Shown here one piece after another: positions 53,441 through 62,109 of a stretch of 64,000 nucleotides of DNA; position 1 is the first letter of the stretch; every line of letters begins with the position of its first letter. Below the pieces are notes generated by a model. That model was not told where the DNA came from, ran no database searches, and saw only the letters and a program-made list of their open reading frames with translations. A program made the position numbers and the translations under genes. Source of the stretch: GCA-2705445 sp002705445 (GTDB lineage: Bacteria; Pseudomonadota; Gammaproteobacteria; Poriferisulfidales; GCA-002705445); assembly GCA_045561235.1 (NCBI GenBank), contig JBJKYB010000002.1, positions 930,001-994,000 on the forward strand, given 5' to 3'.

Positions 53441-54687
53441 ATATAGTCATTAAATTTTATAATTTTTACAATATCATTAATTTTTGATTTTCCTTTTTCC
53501 ATAGGAAGATAAATTAAACAATTTGCTTTTGTCATTGAGCTTAGAATCCCAGAACCTTGCTCCCCAACGCTAGTAACATATTTTTTATCATTTTCAATGT
53601 TATAGATTCCTCTTTGAAGCTCAGCTCTACCTTTTCTTTTTTTTAAATCTGATTTTAGTATTGCATTTTCTGTCTTCAGTTCATATTTTTTTCCTGACAA
53701 AATATTAATGGCGGGTAAAACAAATAAGAGAAAAGTAATCATAACCGAAACCGGATTACCAGGAAGCCCAAAGAAAATTGTTTTATTTAGCCTTCCAAAT
53801 GCTAGAGGTCTTCCAGGTTTTACTGCAACTTTCCAAAAATTTATATCTCCTAGCTCGTTAACTACATCTTTAATATAATCAGCATCACCGACAGAGACGC
53901 CTCCGGTTGATATTACAAGATCAGATTCTTTCATTCCTTTAGCAAATTTTTTCTTAATGTCTGTAATATTATCTTTTGCATGTCCCAAATCAACGATGTC
54001 AATATTATTTTTTGTTAACATTCCTGTTAGCGTAAATCTATTACTATCATGCACTTTTCCATGAGGTAATTTTTTATTTATTGGAATCACCTCATCACCT
54101 GAGGTAAAGAAAGAAATTTTGGGCTTTTTAAAGACTTTTAATTTATTAATACCTTGAGACGCCAGAAGTCCCATTGCTGCTGAGTTTATAGTATCAAATT
54201 TCTTTAATAAAATTCTATTAGGACAAATGTCCTCTCCTGCAAATCTAATATTTTGATTCTTTTTAATATTCTTTGAAATAATATTAATTGTATTTTTATC
54301 AATAATATCTGTTTCTTCTTTCATAATTACAACATCACAATCTTTTGGAATAACTGCACCTGTCATAATTTTAATACATTCGTTCTTATTAATTTTACCC
54401 TTGTATGGTGATCCAGCTAGTGAGGAACCCGACACTTTAAAGACTTTATTTTTTTTTATGTCAAAATATCTCATCGCATATCCGTCCATTGCTGAATTAT
54501 TATAATTAGGAACTTTAATTTTTGACTTTATATTTTCATATAAAATTCTATCGTGTGATTCTATGAGGCTAACATATTCGTAAGAGTCTATTTTTTTTGT
54601 TATTTTTGTTATTTTTTTGAGAGCGTCCTCAATTAAAATTGAATTTGGATCATAATCATCCATACAACTGTATATTTTTTTTTTCAT
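53437..54687 (-). CDS. moeA: Molybdopterin molybdenumtransferase MoeA
   Basis: Inserts molybdenum into adenylated molybdopterin. NSAMDGYAMRYFD, GEDICPNRILLKK, STGGVSVGDADYIKDVV, AVKPGRPLAFGRL and FGLPGNPVSVMITF are the MoeA signature parts; a C-terminal beta domain follows. Length 416 (E. coli 411). Downstream of the Smr gene with a 6-base gap, same strand, so one transcript is likely. Confidence 0.95.
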   Translation of the reverse strand: MKKKIYSCMDDYDPNSILIEDALKKITKITKKIDSYEYVSLIESHDRILYENIKSKIKVPNYNNSAMDGYAMRYFDIKKNKVFKVSGSSLAGSPYKGKINKNECIKIMTGAVIPKDCDVVIMKEETDIIDKNTINIISKNIKKNQNIRFAGEDICPNRILLKKFDTINSAAMGLLASQGINKLKVFKKPKISFFTSGDEVIPINKKLPHGKVHDSNRFTLTGMLTKNNIDIVDLGHAKDNITDIKKKFAKGMKESDLVISTGGVSVGDADYIKDVVNELGDINFWKVAVKPGRPLAFGRLNKTIFFGLPGNPVSVMITFLLFVLPAINILSGKKYELKTENAILKSDLKKRKGRAELQRGIYNIENDKKYVTSVGEQGSGILSSMTKANCLIYLPMEKGKSKINDIVKIIKFNDYI

Positions 54688-54693
54688 AATTAT

Positions 54694-55047
54694 TTAAGTT
54701 ATATTTTTTAACTGAACGTATACTGCCCCTGTACCACCATCTCTTTGTTGAGCTGAATGATAAGCTAATACATTTGGATTATATTGTAAATATTGATCAA
54801 CAAAGTTTTTTAGCTTTGGGCCTTCAATTCCTGAGCCATATCCTTTTCCATGAATAATAATTCCTGCTAAATTGTCCTCCATTTGAAGTTTGGGAAGCCA
54901 TATATCAAGAAAATTTTCTGCTTCTATAAGATTTTTACCATGGAGATCAATTTCAAAACCTAAATTTAGCTCTCCTTTTTTCAATTTTTGAAACTTTTTC
55001 TTCTGAAAACCAGGTTTACAGTTTCCAATTATGTCATTTTTAATCAT
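54694..55047 (-). CDS. Smr domain protein
   Basis: A 117-residue protein containing one Smr domain, a probable nuclease fold. FEIDLHGKNLIEAENFLDIWL holds the conserved DxH motif, and IIIHGKGYGSGIEGPKLK the HGxG motif, ending with GGTGAVYVQLK. Compared with E. coli SmrA/SmrB (about 185) it has a short N-terminus. Divergent from surE; a 41-base gap lies between. Confidence 0.9.
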   Translation of the reverse strand: MIKNDIIGNCKPGFQKKKFQKLKKGELNLGFEIDLHGKNLIEAENFLDIWLPKLQMEDNLAGIIIHGKGYGSGIEGPKLKNFVDQYLQYNPNVLAYHSAQQRDGGTGAVYVQLKNIT

Positions 55048-55088
55048 ATTACTTCATCTAATTTATAATTTAAGTATAATCATCACAT

Positions 55089-55811
55089 ATGAAAATATTA
55101 TTGTCCAATGATGACGGATATCATGCAATTGGTATCCAAGAGCTTATTAAGCAACTAGAGAAGGAACATGATATTTACGTAGCTGCACCATCTAAGAATC
55201 ACAGCGCAGGAAGTAGCGCGCTTTCAGTTCGAAAAGATATAAAAATTAATAACATAAAAAAGAATCATTATATTATTGATGGTACACCGTCAGATTGTGT
55301 GCATATAGCTCTTACGTGTTTAATTAAGGATAAGATTGATATGGTAGTGTCAGGTATAAATTTAGGTGCAAATTTAGGCGATGATGTTATATATTCTGGA
55401 ACAGTTGCAGCTGCATTAGAGGGTAGGCATTTAGAAATGTCTCCAATTGCAATATCTTTAGTTTCTCATGATAAATTAAGTATGAGTAAAGCAGCTATTG
55501 AAAGCTCTAAAATTATCCAAGAAATAGTTTGTAAAGAAGAAATAGCAAAAAAAACTTTACTAAATATTAATATTCCCGATTTTGAAAGTGAGAACCTATC
55601 TTTTGAATTTACTAGACTTGGCAAACGCGGTATTCCATTGCCTGCCTCAAATATAAAAGACGATTTTTACAAAATTGGTGCCGCGGGTCCTCCTGAGGAT
55701 GATTCAGAGGGAACAGATTTTTATTGTATAAATAAAAATAAAATTTCAATAACACCATTAACATATGATTTAACAAATATTGAAATTTTAAAAAAACTAA
55801 AAATAAGATGA
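55089..55811 (+). CDS. surE: 5'/3'-nucleotidase SurE
   Basis: Metal-dependent nucleotidase/exopolyphosphatase. ILLSNDDGYHAIGI with the paired metal Asp, VAAPSKNHSAGSSALS, IDGTPSDCVHIAL and VVSGINLGANLGDDVIYSGTVAAA are all intact. Length 240 (E. coli 253). First gene of surE-pcm-yqaA-nlpD; ATGA overlap with pcm. Confidence 0.95.
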   Translation: MKILLSNDDGYHAIGIQELIKQLEKEHDIYVAAPSKNHSAGSSALSVRKDIKINNIKKNHYIIDGTPSDCVHIALTCLIKDKIDMVVSGINLGANLGDDVIYSGTVAAALEGRHLEMSPIAISLVSHDKLSMSKAAIESSKIIQEIVCKEEIAKKTLLNINIPDFESENLSFEFTRLGKRGIPLPASNIKDDFYKIGAAGPPEDDSEGTDFYCINKNKISITPLTYDLTNIEILKKLKIR

Positions 55812-56476
55812 GTATAGATTTTAAAAAGTTTTCAGGTACTGGGATGACCTCTGACTCGTCAAGAGAAAAACTTATTTTAATTCTAAAAGGTGAAGGTATA
55901 AAAAATTCAAAAGTTCTTAGATCCATGCAGTTAATCCCAAGACATATATTTGTAGATGAGGCTATTTCTAGCAAAGCCTATGATAATACCGCATTGCCAA
56001 TTGGAAAATCACAAACAATATCACATCCTATGATAGTTGCTAAAATGACAGAAATTATTATGGCTTATGAGCCTAGAAGAGTTTTAGAGATCGGAACTGG
56101 TTCTGGTTACCAAGCTTCTATTTTGTCTTTATTAGTAGATAAAGTTTATACTATAGAAAGAATTGAATATCTTCATAATAAATCAAAAAAAATTTTCCAA
56201 AAAATTGGGATAAAAAATATATATAGTAAATATGCTGATGGAAATACTGGGTGGCCTCAAAAAGCTCCTTTTGACGCAATTATAATTACAGCAGGAGCGA
56301 CTCATATACCAGATGTTTTGCTAGACCAATTGTCATCTAATAACGGAATATTAGTTTCTCCTATAGAAAGTAATGGAAAGCAGTATTTAAAATCGATTGT
56401 AAAATCTCAAGACAAGTATAATGAAAAAATACATGGTAAAGTAAATTTTGTGCCCTTATTAGGAGGAGTTTCTTAA
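55808..56476 (+). CDS. pcm: Protein-L-isoaspartate O-methyltransferase
   Basis: Repairs isoaspartyl damage in proteins using SAM. PRHIFVDEAISSKAYDNTALPIGKSQTISHP is the substrate-binding portion (spaced through residues 42-75), and VLEIGTGSGYQASIL the SAM motif I; IIITAGATHIPDVLLDQL follows. Length 222, near E. coli (208). Overlaps surE by 4 bases and yqaA by one. Confidence 0.95.
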   Translation: MSIDFKKFSGTGMTSDSSREKLILILKGEGIKNSKVLRSMQLIPRHIFVDEAISSKAYDNTALPIGKSQTISHPMIVAKMTEIIMAYEPRRVLEIGTGSGYQASILSLLVDKVYTIERIEYLHNKSKKIFQKIGIKNIYSKYADGNTGWPQKAPFDAIIITAGATHIPDVLLDQLSSNNGILVSPIESNGKQYLKSIVKSQDKYNEKIHGKVNFVPLLGGVS

Positions 56477-57048
56477 TGAAATTGTTTACTAATATCTATG
56501 ATTACATTATAGATTTAGCTCATAGAGAAAATGTTACAAGGTATTTGTACGGATTAAGCTTTATTGAATCAATTTTTTTTCCAATACCTCCAGATGTTTT
56601 ATTGGCGCCAATAGCTCTTACAAAAAAATATAACTGGATAAAAATTGCTTTTTATACGACATTTTATTCAGTTGTAGGTGGACTAGTAGGCTATGTTATT
56701 GGTTTATATTTATACGAATTATCAATTTTAAATAGTATAATCAAAGAAAGTGTATTTCTTGAGGTAAAAAATCTATTTGATAAACATGGTGTTACTATAA
56801 TGATTATAGCTGGTTTTTCACCACTTCCGTTTAAAGCATTTACTATAACTGCTGGTTATATGTCCTTACCAATAATACTTTTCATAGCATCTTCTTTCAT
56901 TGGGCGTTCGTTAAGATTTTTTTTAGTGGCAGCTCTTTTTCATTATCTTGGAGAAAGTATTGCAAATAAAATTAAAAAGTATTTTGAATATATAGGTTGG
57001 ACAGTCGTTATTATCTTCTTATTTATAATTTTTTCTAAGTATTTTTAG
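56476..57048 (+). CDS. yqaA: YqaA family membrane protein (DedA/VTT domain)
   Basis: A 190-residue inner-membrane protein with about four helices and a VTT/SNARE-associated domain. FIESIFFPIPPDVLLAPIAL and GLVGYVIGLYLYE are the re-entrant and glycine-rich parts; AGFSPLPFKAFTITAGYM is the second conserved loop. Possibly lipid carrier transport, as known for DedA proteins. Lies between pcm and nlpD, a usual spot in gammaproteobacteria. Confidence 0.9.
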   Translation: MKLFTNIYDYIIDLAHRENVTRYLYGLSFIESIFFPIPPDVLLAPIALTKKYNWIKIAFYTTFYSVVGGLVGYVIGLYLYELSILNSIIKESVFLEVKNLFDKHGVTIMIIAGFSPLPFKAFTITAGYMSLPIILFIASSFIGRSLRFFLVAALFHYLGESIANKIKKYFEYIGWTVVIIFLFIIFSKYF

Positions 57049-57056
57049 ATTCATTT

Positions 57057-57806
57057 ATGAAAAAAAATATTGCAATACTTATTTATGTTCTTAGTTTTTT
57101 ACTTTTAGTATCATGTACAAAAATTCATCGACATACTGAGAAATCTTCAATTCCAGAAAAGGAACCAAGGAAAGAAAGAGTATATTTTACATATGGTTTA
57201 AAATCTAAAAAAGGATCTGAGTCAGGAGATGAATACATTGTTAAGAAGGGAGATACTTTATATTCAATATCTTTAATATACGATGTTAATTATATCAAAA
57301 TTGCTAAATGGAATAATATAAGAAGTCCTTATAAGTTAAGGGTTGGAGATAGGATAATAATAAAATCTAATAAATTCAGAAAGGAAGAAACTTCAGATGA
57401 AAAATATAAAGAAATTAAGAAAAAAGTTAAATATGCTAGTAACGTTAAATGGAGTAGGCCACATAATGGCAAAATCTCAAAAGAATTTTCATATAGCGAT
57501 ATTGGTAAAAAAGGTATAGATATTTCAGGAAAAATTGGCGACGATATATTTTCTTCTAGTGACGGTATGGTTGTATATACTGGAAACGGAATAAAAGGTT
57601 ATGGTAACTTAATCATAATTAAACATAATGAGACTTTTCTGTCTGCATACGCACATACAAGTAAAATTCTTGTTGAAGAGAATAATTTAGTAAAGAAGGG
57701 TCAAGTTATTGCAAAATTAGGTGATACAGACTCTATTAAACCAATTTTACATTTTCAAATTAGAAAAAACGGCAAGCCTGTTGATCCTATTAAGTATTTA
57801 CCATAA
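57057..57806 (+). CDS. nlpD: NlpD-like lipoprotein with LysM and degenerate M23 domain
   Basis: Outer-membrane lipoprotein that likely activates a cell-wall amidase. Lipobox LLLVSC with C20; LysM domain YIVKKGDTLYSISLIYDVN through LRVGDRIII (about residues 58-105); C-terminal M23 fold from GKISKEFSYSD to the end. The catalytic residues of active LytM enzymes are missing: the first ligand His in HxxxD is Lys (KKGIDISG) and the final HxH is ILH (ILHFQIR), so it fits the EnvC/NlpD activator type. Length 249 (E. coli 379). rpoS, the normal next gene, is absent. Confidence 0.93.
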   Translation: MKKNIAILIYVLSFLLLVSCTKIHRHTEKSSIPEKEPRKERVYFTYGLKSKKGSESGDEYIVKKGDTLYSISLIYDVNYIKIAKWNNIRSPYKLRVGDRIIIKSNKFRKEETSDEKYKEIKKKVKYASNVKWSRPHNGKISKEFSYSDIGKKGIDISGKIGDDIFSSSDGMVVYTGNGIKGYGNLIIIKHNETFLSAYAHTSKILVEENNLVKKGQVIAKLGDTDSIKPILHFQIRKNGKPVDPIKYLP

Positions 57807-58178
57807 TTAGTTAAAAATAAAAAAGCTTAGAAAGTTTCTTTTTTCAGCTAATAAAATATTATGACAACTGCATGCAGAGCTTAAATTCATCAACTCACAA
57901 CCAATATTAAGCTTGTTTAATTCTAAAATAATCGGTGTTTTGTCAATGCAATCTATATCTTTTGAAGCTATAATAATTAAATCAGCATTATCTGATAGAC
58001 TGTCTATAATAAAACTATCTGTAATGCTTTTTGCTTTTGCACTACATTTTATAATAGATTTTTCGGGAGGGACTATTACATTATAGTTATATTCTTTATC
58101 TAGTACAGTTATAGAAGAATCCGTATATGATTTAATAATATTCGAATTTGTTTCTAAAATTTGTTCGTTAAATTTCAT
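57807..58178 (-). CDS. Mth938-like domain protein
   Basis: A 123-residue soluble protein of the Mth938/NDUFAF3-like family, function not established in bacteria. The C-terminal stretch IGCELMNLSSACSCHNILLAEKRN corresponds to the family pattern GIGVEVMDTxAACRTYNVLLAEGR, and the middle has DLIIIASKD in place of the usual DLLLLGTG. It is convergent with nlpD, occupying the site where rpoS would be, and divergent from the aminotransferase. Confidence 0.8.
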   Translation of the reverse strand: MKFNEQILETNSNIIKSYTDSSITVLDKEYNYNVIVPPEKSIIKCSAKAKSITDSFIIDSLSDNADLIIIASKDIDCIDKTPIILELNKLNIGCELMNLSSACSCHNILLAEKRNFLSFFIFN

Positions 58179-58221
58179 TTAAATAATATAACATATATTA
58201 ATTTCAATTAGTTATTTTAAA

Positions 58222-59394
58222 ATGTCAGATGAATTTTATAAAATAAATAGATTGCCCCCGTATATTTTTAATATTGTTAACGAACTTAAAGTTTTAGCAA
58301 GAAAAAATGGTGATGATATAATCGATTTTGGAATGGGAAATCCTGACCAAAAGACTCCCGAACATATTATTCGAAAAATGCAAGAATGTGCTGATAAAGA
58401 TAATGTTCATAGATATTCAACTTCAAAAGGTATCCCAAGACTTAGAAAAGCTATTTCAAATTGGTACGAAGAAAAATTTAATGTAGATATTGATCCCGAC
58501 GAAGAAGCAATTGTGACTATAGGATCAAAGGAAGGCTTGGCTCATTTAGCTTTAGCAACTTTAAACCAGGGCGACTCAGTAATTGTTCCAAGTCCGGCGT
58601 ATCCAATACATCCTTATGGTGCGATTATTGCTGGAGCAGAAGTAATTTATATAAAAGTCGAAGATGATAGCGACTCTTTTTTCAAATCCTTAGATGATTC
58701 AATAAATAATTCTTGGCCAATACCAAAAATGATAATAGCAAACTTTCCATCAAATCCAACTACACGCTGTGTAGATATAGATTTTTTAAAAGAACTTGTA
58801 AGGATTGCAAAAAAATATAATATTTTTCTTGTTCATGATATAGCATATGCTGATTTAGTATACGATGGGTATAAAGCTCCATCATTATTAGAAGTAAAAG
58901 GTGCAAAAGACATCGCAGTTGAATTTTTTACATTATCTAAATCATATAATATGCCCGGTTGGAGAATAGGCTTTATGTGTGGGAATAAAAAACTGGTGAA
59001 TGCATTATCAAGAATAAAATCATATATGGATTACGGTACATATACACCTTTACAAGTAGGCGCAATTGCTGCACTAGAAGGTCCTCAGGATTGCGTAGAA
59101 AATATAAGATTAATGTACAAGAGTAGAAGAGATACTCTTTGTAAAGGCTTAAATGATATAGGTTGGCATGTAGAACCACCAAAAGCAACTATGTTTGTTT
59201 GGAGTGAAATACCGGAAAAATTTAGAGAATTAGGTTCTTTAGAGTTTAGTAAGATGCTACTCAAAGATACTAATGTTGCTGTATCTCCTGGAATAGGGTT
59301 TGGCAAACATGGTGACAATTTTGTTCGATTTAGTTTAATTGAAAATGAACAAAGGACCAAGCAAGCTGTAAGAAGCCTTAAAAATATTATATAA
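58222..59394 (+). CDS. alaC: AlaC-type alanine aminotransferase
   Basis: A 390-residue class I PLP aminotransferase. Begins INRLPPYIFNIVNELK as in AlaC/YfdZ. DFGMGNPDQKTP, SPAYPIHPYG, NFPSNPTTR, DIAYADLVYDG and the PLP-lysine site FFTLSKSYNMPGWRIGF are intact; the final FVRFSLIENE binds substrate carboxylate. The neighbour, homoserine dehydrogenase, follows after 7 bases, a usual gammaproteobacterial pair. Substrate specificity (alanine versus others) is by homology. Confidence 0.9.
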   Translation: MSDEFYKINRLPPYIFNIVNELKVLARKNGDDIIDFGMGNPDQKTPEHIIRKMQECADKDNVHRYSTSKGIPRLRKAISNWYEEKFNVDIDPDEEAIVTIGSKEGLAHLALATLNQGDSVIVPSPAYPIHPYGAIIAGAEVIYIKVEDDSDSFFKSLDDSINNSWPIPKMIIANFPSNPTTRCVDIDFLKELVRIAKKYNIFLVHDIAYADLVYDGYKAPSLLEVKGAKDIAVEFFTLSKSYNMPGWRIGFMCGNKKLVNALSRIKSYMDYGTYTPLQVGAIAALEGPQDCVENIRLMYKSRRDTLCKGLNDIGWHVEPPKATMFVWSEIPEKFRELGSLEFSKMLLKDTNVAVSPGIGFGKHGDNFVRFSLIENEQRTKQAVRSLKNII

Positions 59395-59401
59395 TAAAAA
59401 T

Positions 59402-60721
59402 ATGAACAATAGAGCAATTAAAATTGGCATAGCAGGCTTAGGTACTGTTGGTAGTGGTGTTATTAATCTTTTAAAAAAAAATACTGAAGAGATTTCAAAA
59501 AGAAGTGGATTTGAAATTAAATTAGAATGTGTTTCTGCAAGCGATAAAACTAAAAAAAGAATTTGCGATATAAGTGGGTTAAGATTTTATTCAGACCCAA
59601 TAGAAATGTTAGATAAAGAAACTATTGATATTTTTATTGAACTCGTCGGCGGAGAAACAATTTCAAAAGATTTGGTCACAAAAGCATTAAAAAATAATAT
59701 ACATGTAGTGACTGCTAATAAAGCTTTAATTGCTCTTCATGGTAATGAAATCTCTAAAATATCTAATAATAATAATTCTGATATTTACTATGAAGCTTCA
59801 GTTGCTGGTGCTGTTCCAATTATAAGAGTTATTAGAGAATCCCTTAATGCAAACGATATTAATTGGATCGCTGGTATTATTAATGGAACAACAAATTATA
59901 TTCTAACAGAGATGTTAAAATCGAAAAAAGATTTCGATGTAGTTTTGAAGGAAGCTCAAGATCTTGGTTATGCAGAGGCAGATCCATCATTTGACGTTGG
60001 TGGTATTGATGCTGCACATAAATTAACAATTTTATCTTCCTTATGTTTTGGCATACCATTGGATTTTAGTTCAATTCATGTTGAAGGGATTGAAGCTATT
60101 GAGCTAGACGATTTAAATTATGCTCGAGAACTTGGATACTCGATAAAACATTTAGCTATAGGTAGGAAAAATGAAGATGGAATTGAGTTAAGAGTTCACT
60201 CATGTTTAATACCTGAAAAAAGATTACTAGCAAATGTTGATGGCGTTAAAAATGCTGTTGTTATATCTTCTGATGCCGCTGGCCCTACATTGTATTATGG
60301 AGCCGGTGCCGGAAGTTTAGCTACAGCCTCATCAGTTGTGTCTGACATAATTGATATAGGACGAAAAATAGTATCCAAGTCAAGTAACACCATTCCATTT
60401 TTAAGCTATCATAATAATGAATTGAGAAATAAAAGAATTTTAGACATTAATGAAATAGTCTCTAGGTATTATTTAAGGATAAGAGTTACAAATAAACCCG
60501 GTGTTCTTGCAGATATTACAAAAATCTTTGGTAAAAAATCTATAAGTATAGAGTCAATTCTTCAAAAAGAAGATTTAATAAATGATAAAAATGTTCCTAT
60601 AGTATTAGTTACTCACGAGGTTTTAGAAAAAAATATTATTGATGCTCTTAAAGATATCGAAAGTTTAGATGTTGTAAAAGGTAAAATAGTAAAAATCAGA
60701 ATAGAGGAATTAGATTCTTAA
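59402..60721 (+). CDS. hom: Homoserine dehydrogenase
   Basis: Reduces aspartate semialdehyde to homoserine. NAD(P) motif IGIAGLGTVGSGVI, VVTANKALIALHG, YYEASVAGAVPIIR, GIINGTTNYILTEM and AEADPSFDVGGIDAAHKLTIL; an ACT domain from about residue 355 (YLRIRVTNKPGVLADI) that usually gives threonine feedback. Length 439 is normal for monofunctional Hom. thrC lies convergent on the other strand rather than following in the same transcript. Confidence 0.96.
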   Translation: MNNRAIKIGIAGLGTVGSGVINLLKKNTEEISKRSGFEIKLECVSASDKTKKRICDISGLRFYSDPIEMLDKETIDIFIELVGGETISKDLVTKALKNNIHVVTANKALIALHGNEISKISNNNNSDIYYEASVAGAVPIIRVIRESLNANDINWIAGIINGTTNYILTEMLKSKKDFDVVLKEAQDLGYAEADPSFDVGGIDAAHKLTILSSLCFGIPLDFSSIHVEGIEAIELDDLNYARELGYSIKHLAIGRKNEDGIELRVHSCLIPEKRLLANVDGVKNAVVISSDAAGPTLYYGAGAGSLATASSVVSDIIDIGRKIVSKSSNTIPFLSYHNNELRNKRILDINEIVSRYYLRIRVTNKPGVLADITKIFGKKSISIESILQKEDLINDKNVPIVLVTHEVLEKNIIDALKDIESLDVVKGKIVKIRIEELDS

Positions 60722-60722
60722 T

Positions 60723-62108
60723 TTATATTATATTTTCAATTATATATTTTTTGACCATGCTCAAATCATTATCTAAATTAATGTACTTTTCTTCAGAATC
60801 GAGAATTTTTTTTAGATTTTTAGGCTGTTCTGGTAGAATCCCAATTGATTTTTCAATAGAATCAGGAAATTTTGAAGGATGAGCACATGCTAATGCAATA
60901 TTTATGTCTTGATTATTAAGTTCATTTAGAATATTTAAGCTTGTAGCTGTATGGGGGTCAGAAATATATTTATATTCGTCATAAAACATTTTAATTGTTT
61001 TAGATGTTAGATTATCGTCAATTCCTTTTGACTTATAATACATTTTCAAATTATCGTGAATCTTTCCTTTAAGATCATATTTTTTATTTTTGATAAATGA
61101 AAGCATTAATTCTTTTAATTCTGTTGAGTTATAATTTACAGATTCAAATAGTTGCCTTTCAAAATTACTTGATATTTGTATATCCATACTAGGACTAATT
61201 GTTTTTTTTACGTCTTTTAAAGACATGTCGCCATCATATATAGTTCTATGCATAATATCGTTGGAATTTGTAGCAACATATAGTTTTTCAATTGGCAGAC
61301 CCATAGTTCCTGAAATGTGAGCCGCATACACATTTCCAAAATTCCCAGTAGGAACAATGAAATTTACTTTTTTATCATATTGTGAGGCTTGAATATATGC
61401 CCAAAAAAAATATACAGATTGAGACATAATTCTTGCCCAATTTATAGAATTTATCGCAGATAAAGTTGTTTTTGATCTCAAATCATCAGAAACAAATAGT
61501 TTTTTTATAATGTTCTGACAATCATCAAAAGTTCCATCAATTGCTACATTGTAAACATTACTTGATTTAATTGTAGTCATTTGTTTTCTTTGGATATCAG
61601 AGGTTTTATTTTTTGGATGTAATATAAAAATTTTTATGTTTTCTTTATCTTTACAAGCATCAATAGCAGCTGAACCGGTATCCCCAGATGTTGCACCAAT
61701 AACTGTAATACTTTTATTTTTTTTATTTAAATAATACTGAAAAAGATTTCCAAGCATCTGTAACGGATAGTCTTTAAAAGCATATGTAGGGCCATGAAAT
61801 AACTCTAAAATATATTTATTGTTATTAATATTAATTAATGGGGCTACTTTTTTATGCGAAAATAATTTGTACGTATTTTCAGCAATTTCTAAAAGTTCTG
61901 CATCTTTTATTGTGTCACCAACATAATTTTTGATAATGATTTTAGCTAGTTCTGGATATGTAATAGATTTATTATTTAATATTTTATTTAAATCTATTTT
62001 TGGCCATTTTTTTGGCATATACAACCCACCATCTTGAGCTAGGCCTTCTATAATTATTTCATCAAATGATTTTTCTAAATTTGAGTTTCTTGTACTACAG
62101 TACTTCAT
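60723..62108 (-). CDS. thrC: Threonine synthase
   Basis: PLP enzyme converting phosphohomoserine to threonine. YCSTRNSNLEKSFDEIIIEG opens the family, LFHGPTYAFKDYPLQMLG has the PLP lysine, and IGATSGDTGSAAID, FIVPTGNFGNVYAAH and LACAHPSKFPDSI are conserved. Length 461 fits the longer gammaproteobacterial type. Starts one base after purB on the same strand, so purB-thrC form a pair; hom is convergent, 1 base away. Confidence 0.96.
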   Translation of the reverse strand: MKYCSTRNSNLEKSFDEIIIEGLAQDGGLYMPKKWPKIDLNKILNNKSITYPELAKIIIKNYVGDTIKDAELLEIAENTYKLFSHKKVAPLININNNKYILELFHGPTYAFKDYPLQMLGNLFQYYLNKKNKSITVIGATSGDTGSAAIDACKDKENIKIFILHPKNKTSDIQRKQMTTIKSSNVYNVAIDGTFDDCQNIIKKLFVSDDLRSKTTLSAINSINWARIMSQSVYFFWAYIQASQYDKKVNFIVPTGNFGNVYAAHISGTMGLPIEKLYVATNSNDIMHRTIYDGDMSLKDVKKTISPSMDIQISSNFERQLFESVNYNSTELKELMLSFIKNKKYDLKGKIHDNLKMYYKSKGIDDNLTSKTIKMFYDEYKYISDPHTATSLNILNELNNQDINIALACAHPSKFPDSIEKSIGILPEQPKNLKKILDSEEKYINLDNDLSMVKKYIIENII

Positions 62109-62109
62109 T

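Noticed and set aside
57819..57844. Hairpin AAAAAAG/CTTTTTT after nlpD as a terminator
   Set aside because: Stem is nearly all A-T with a 12-base loop, and it lies within the coding end of the Mth938-like gene; too weak to call.
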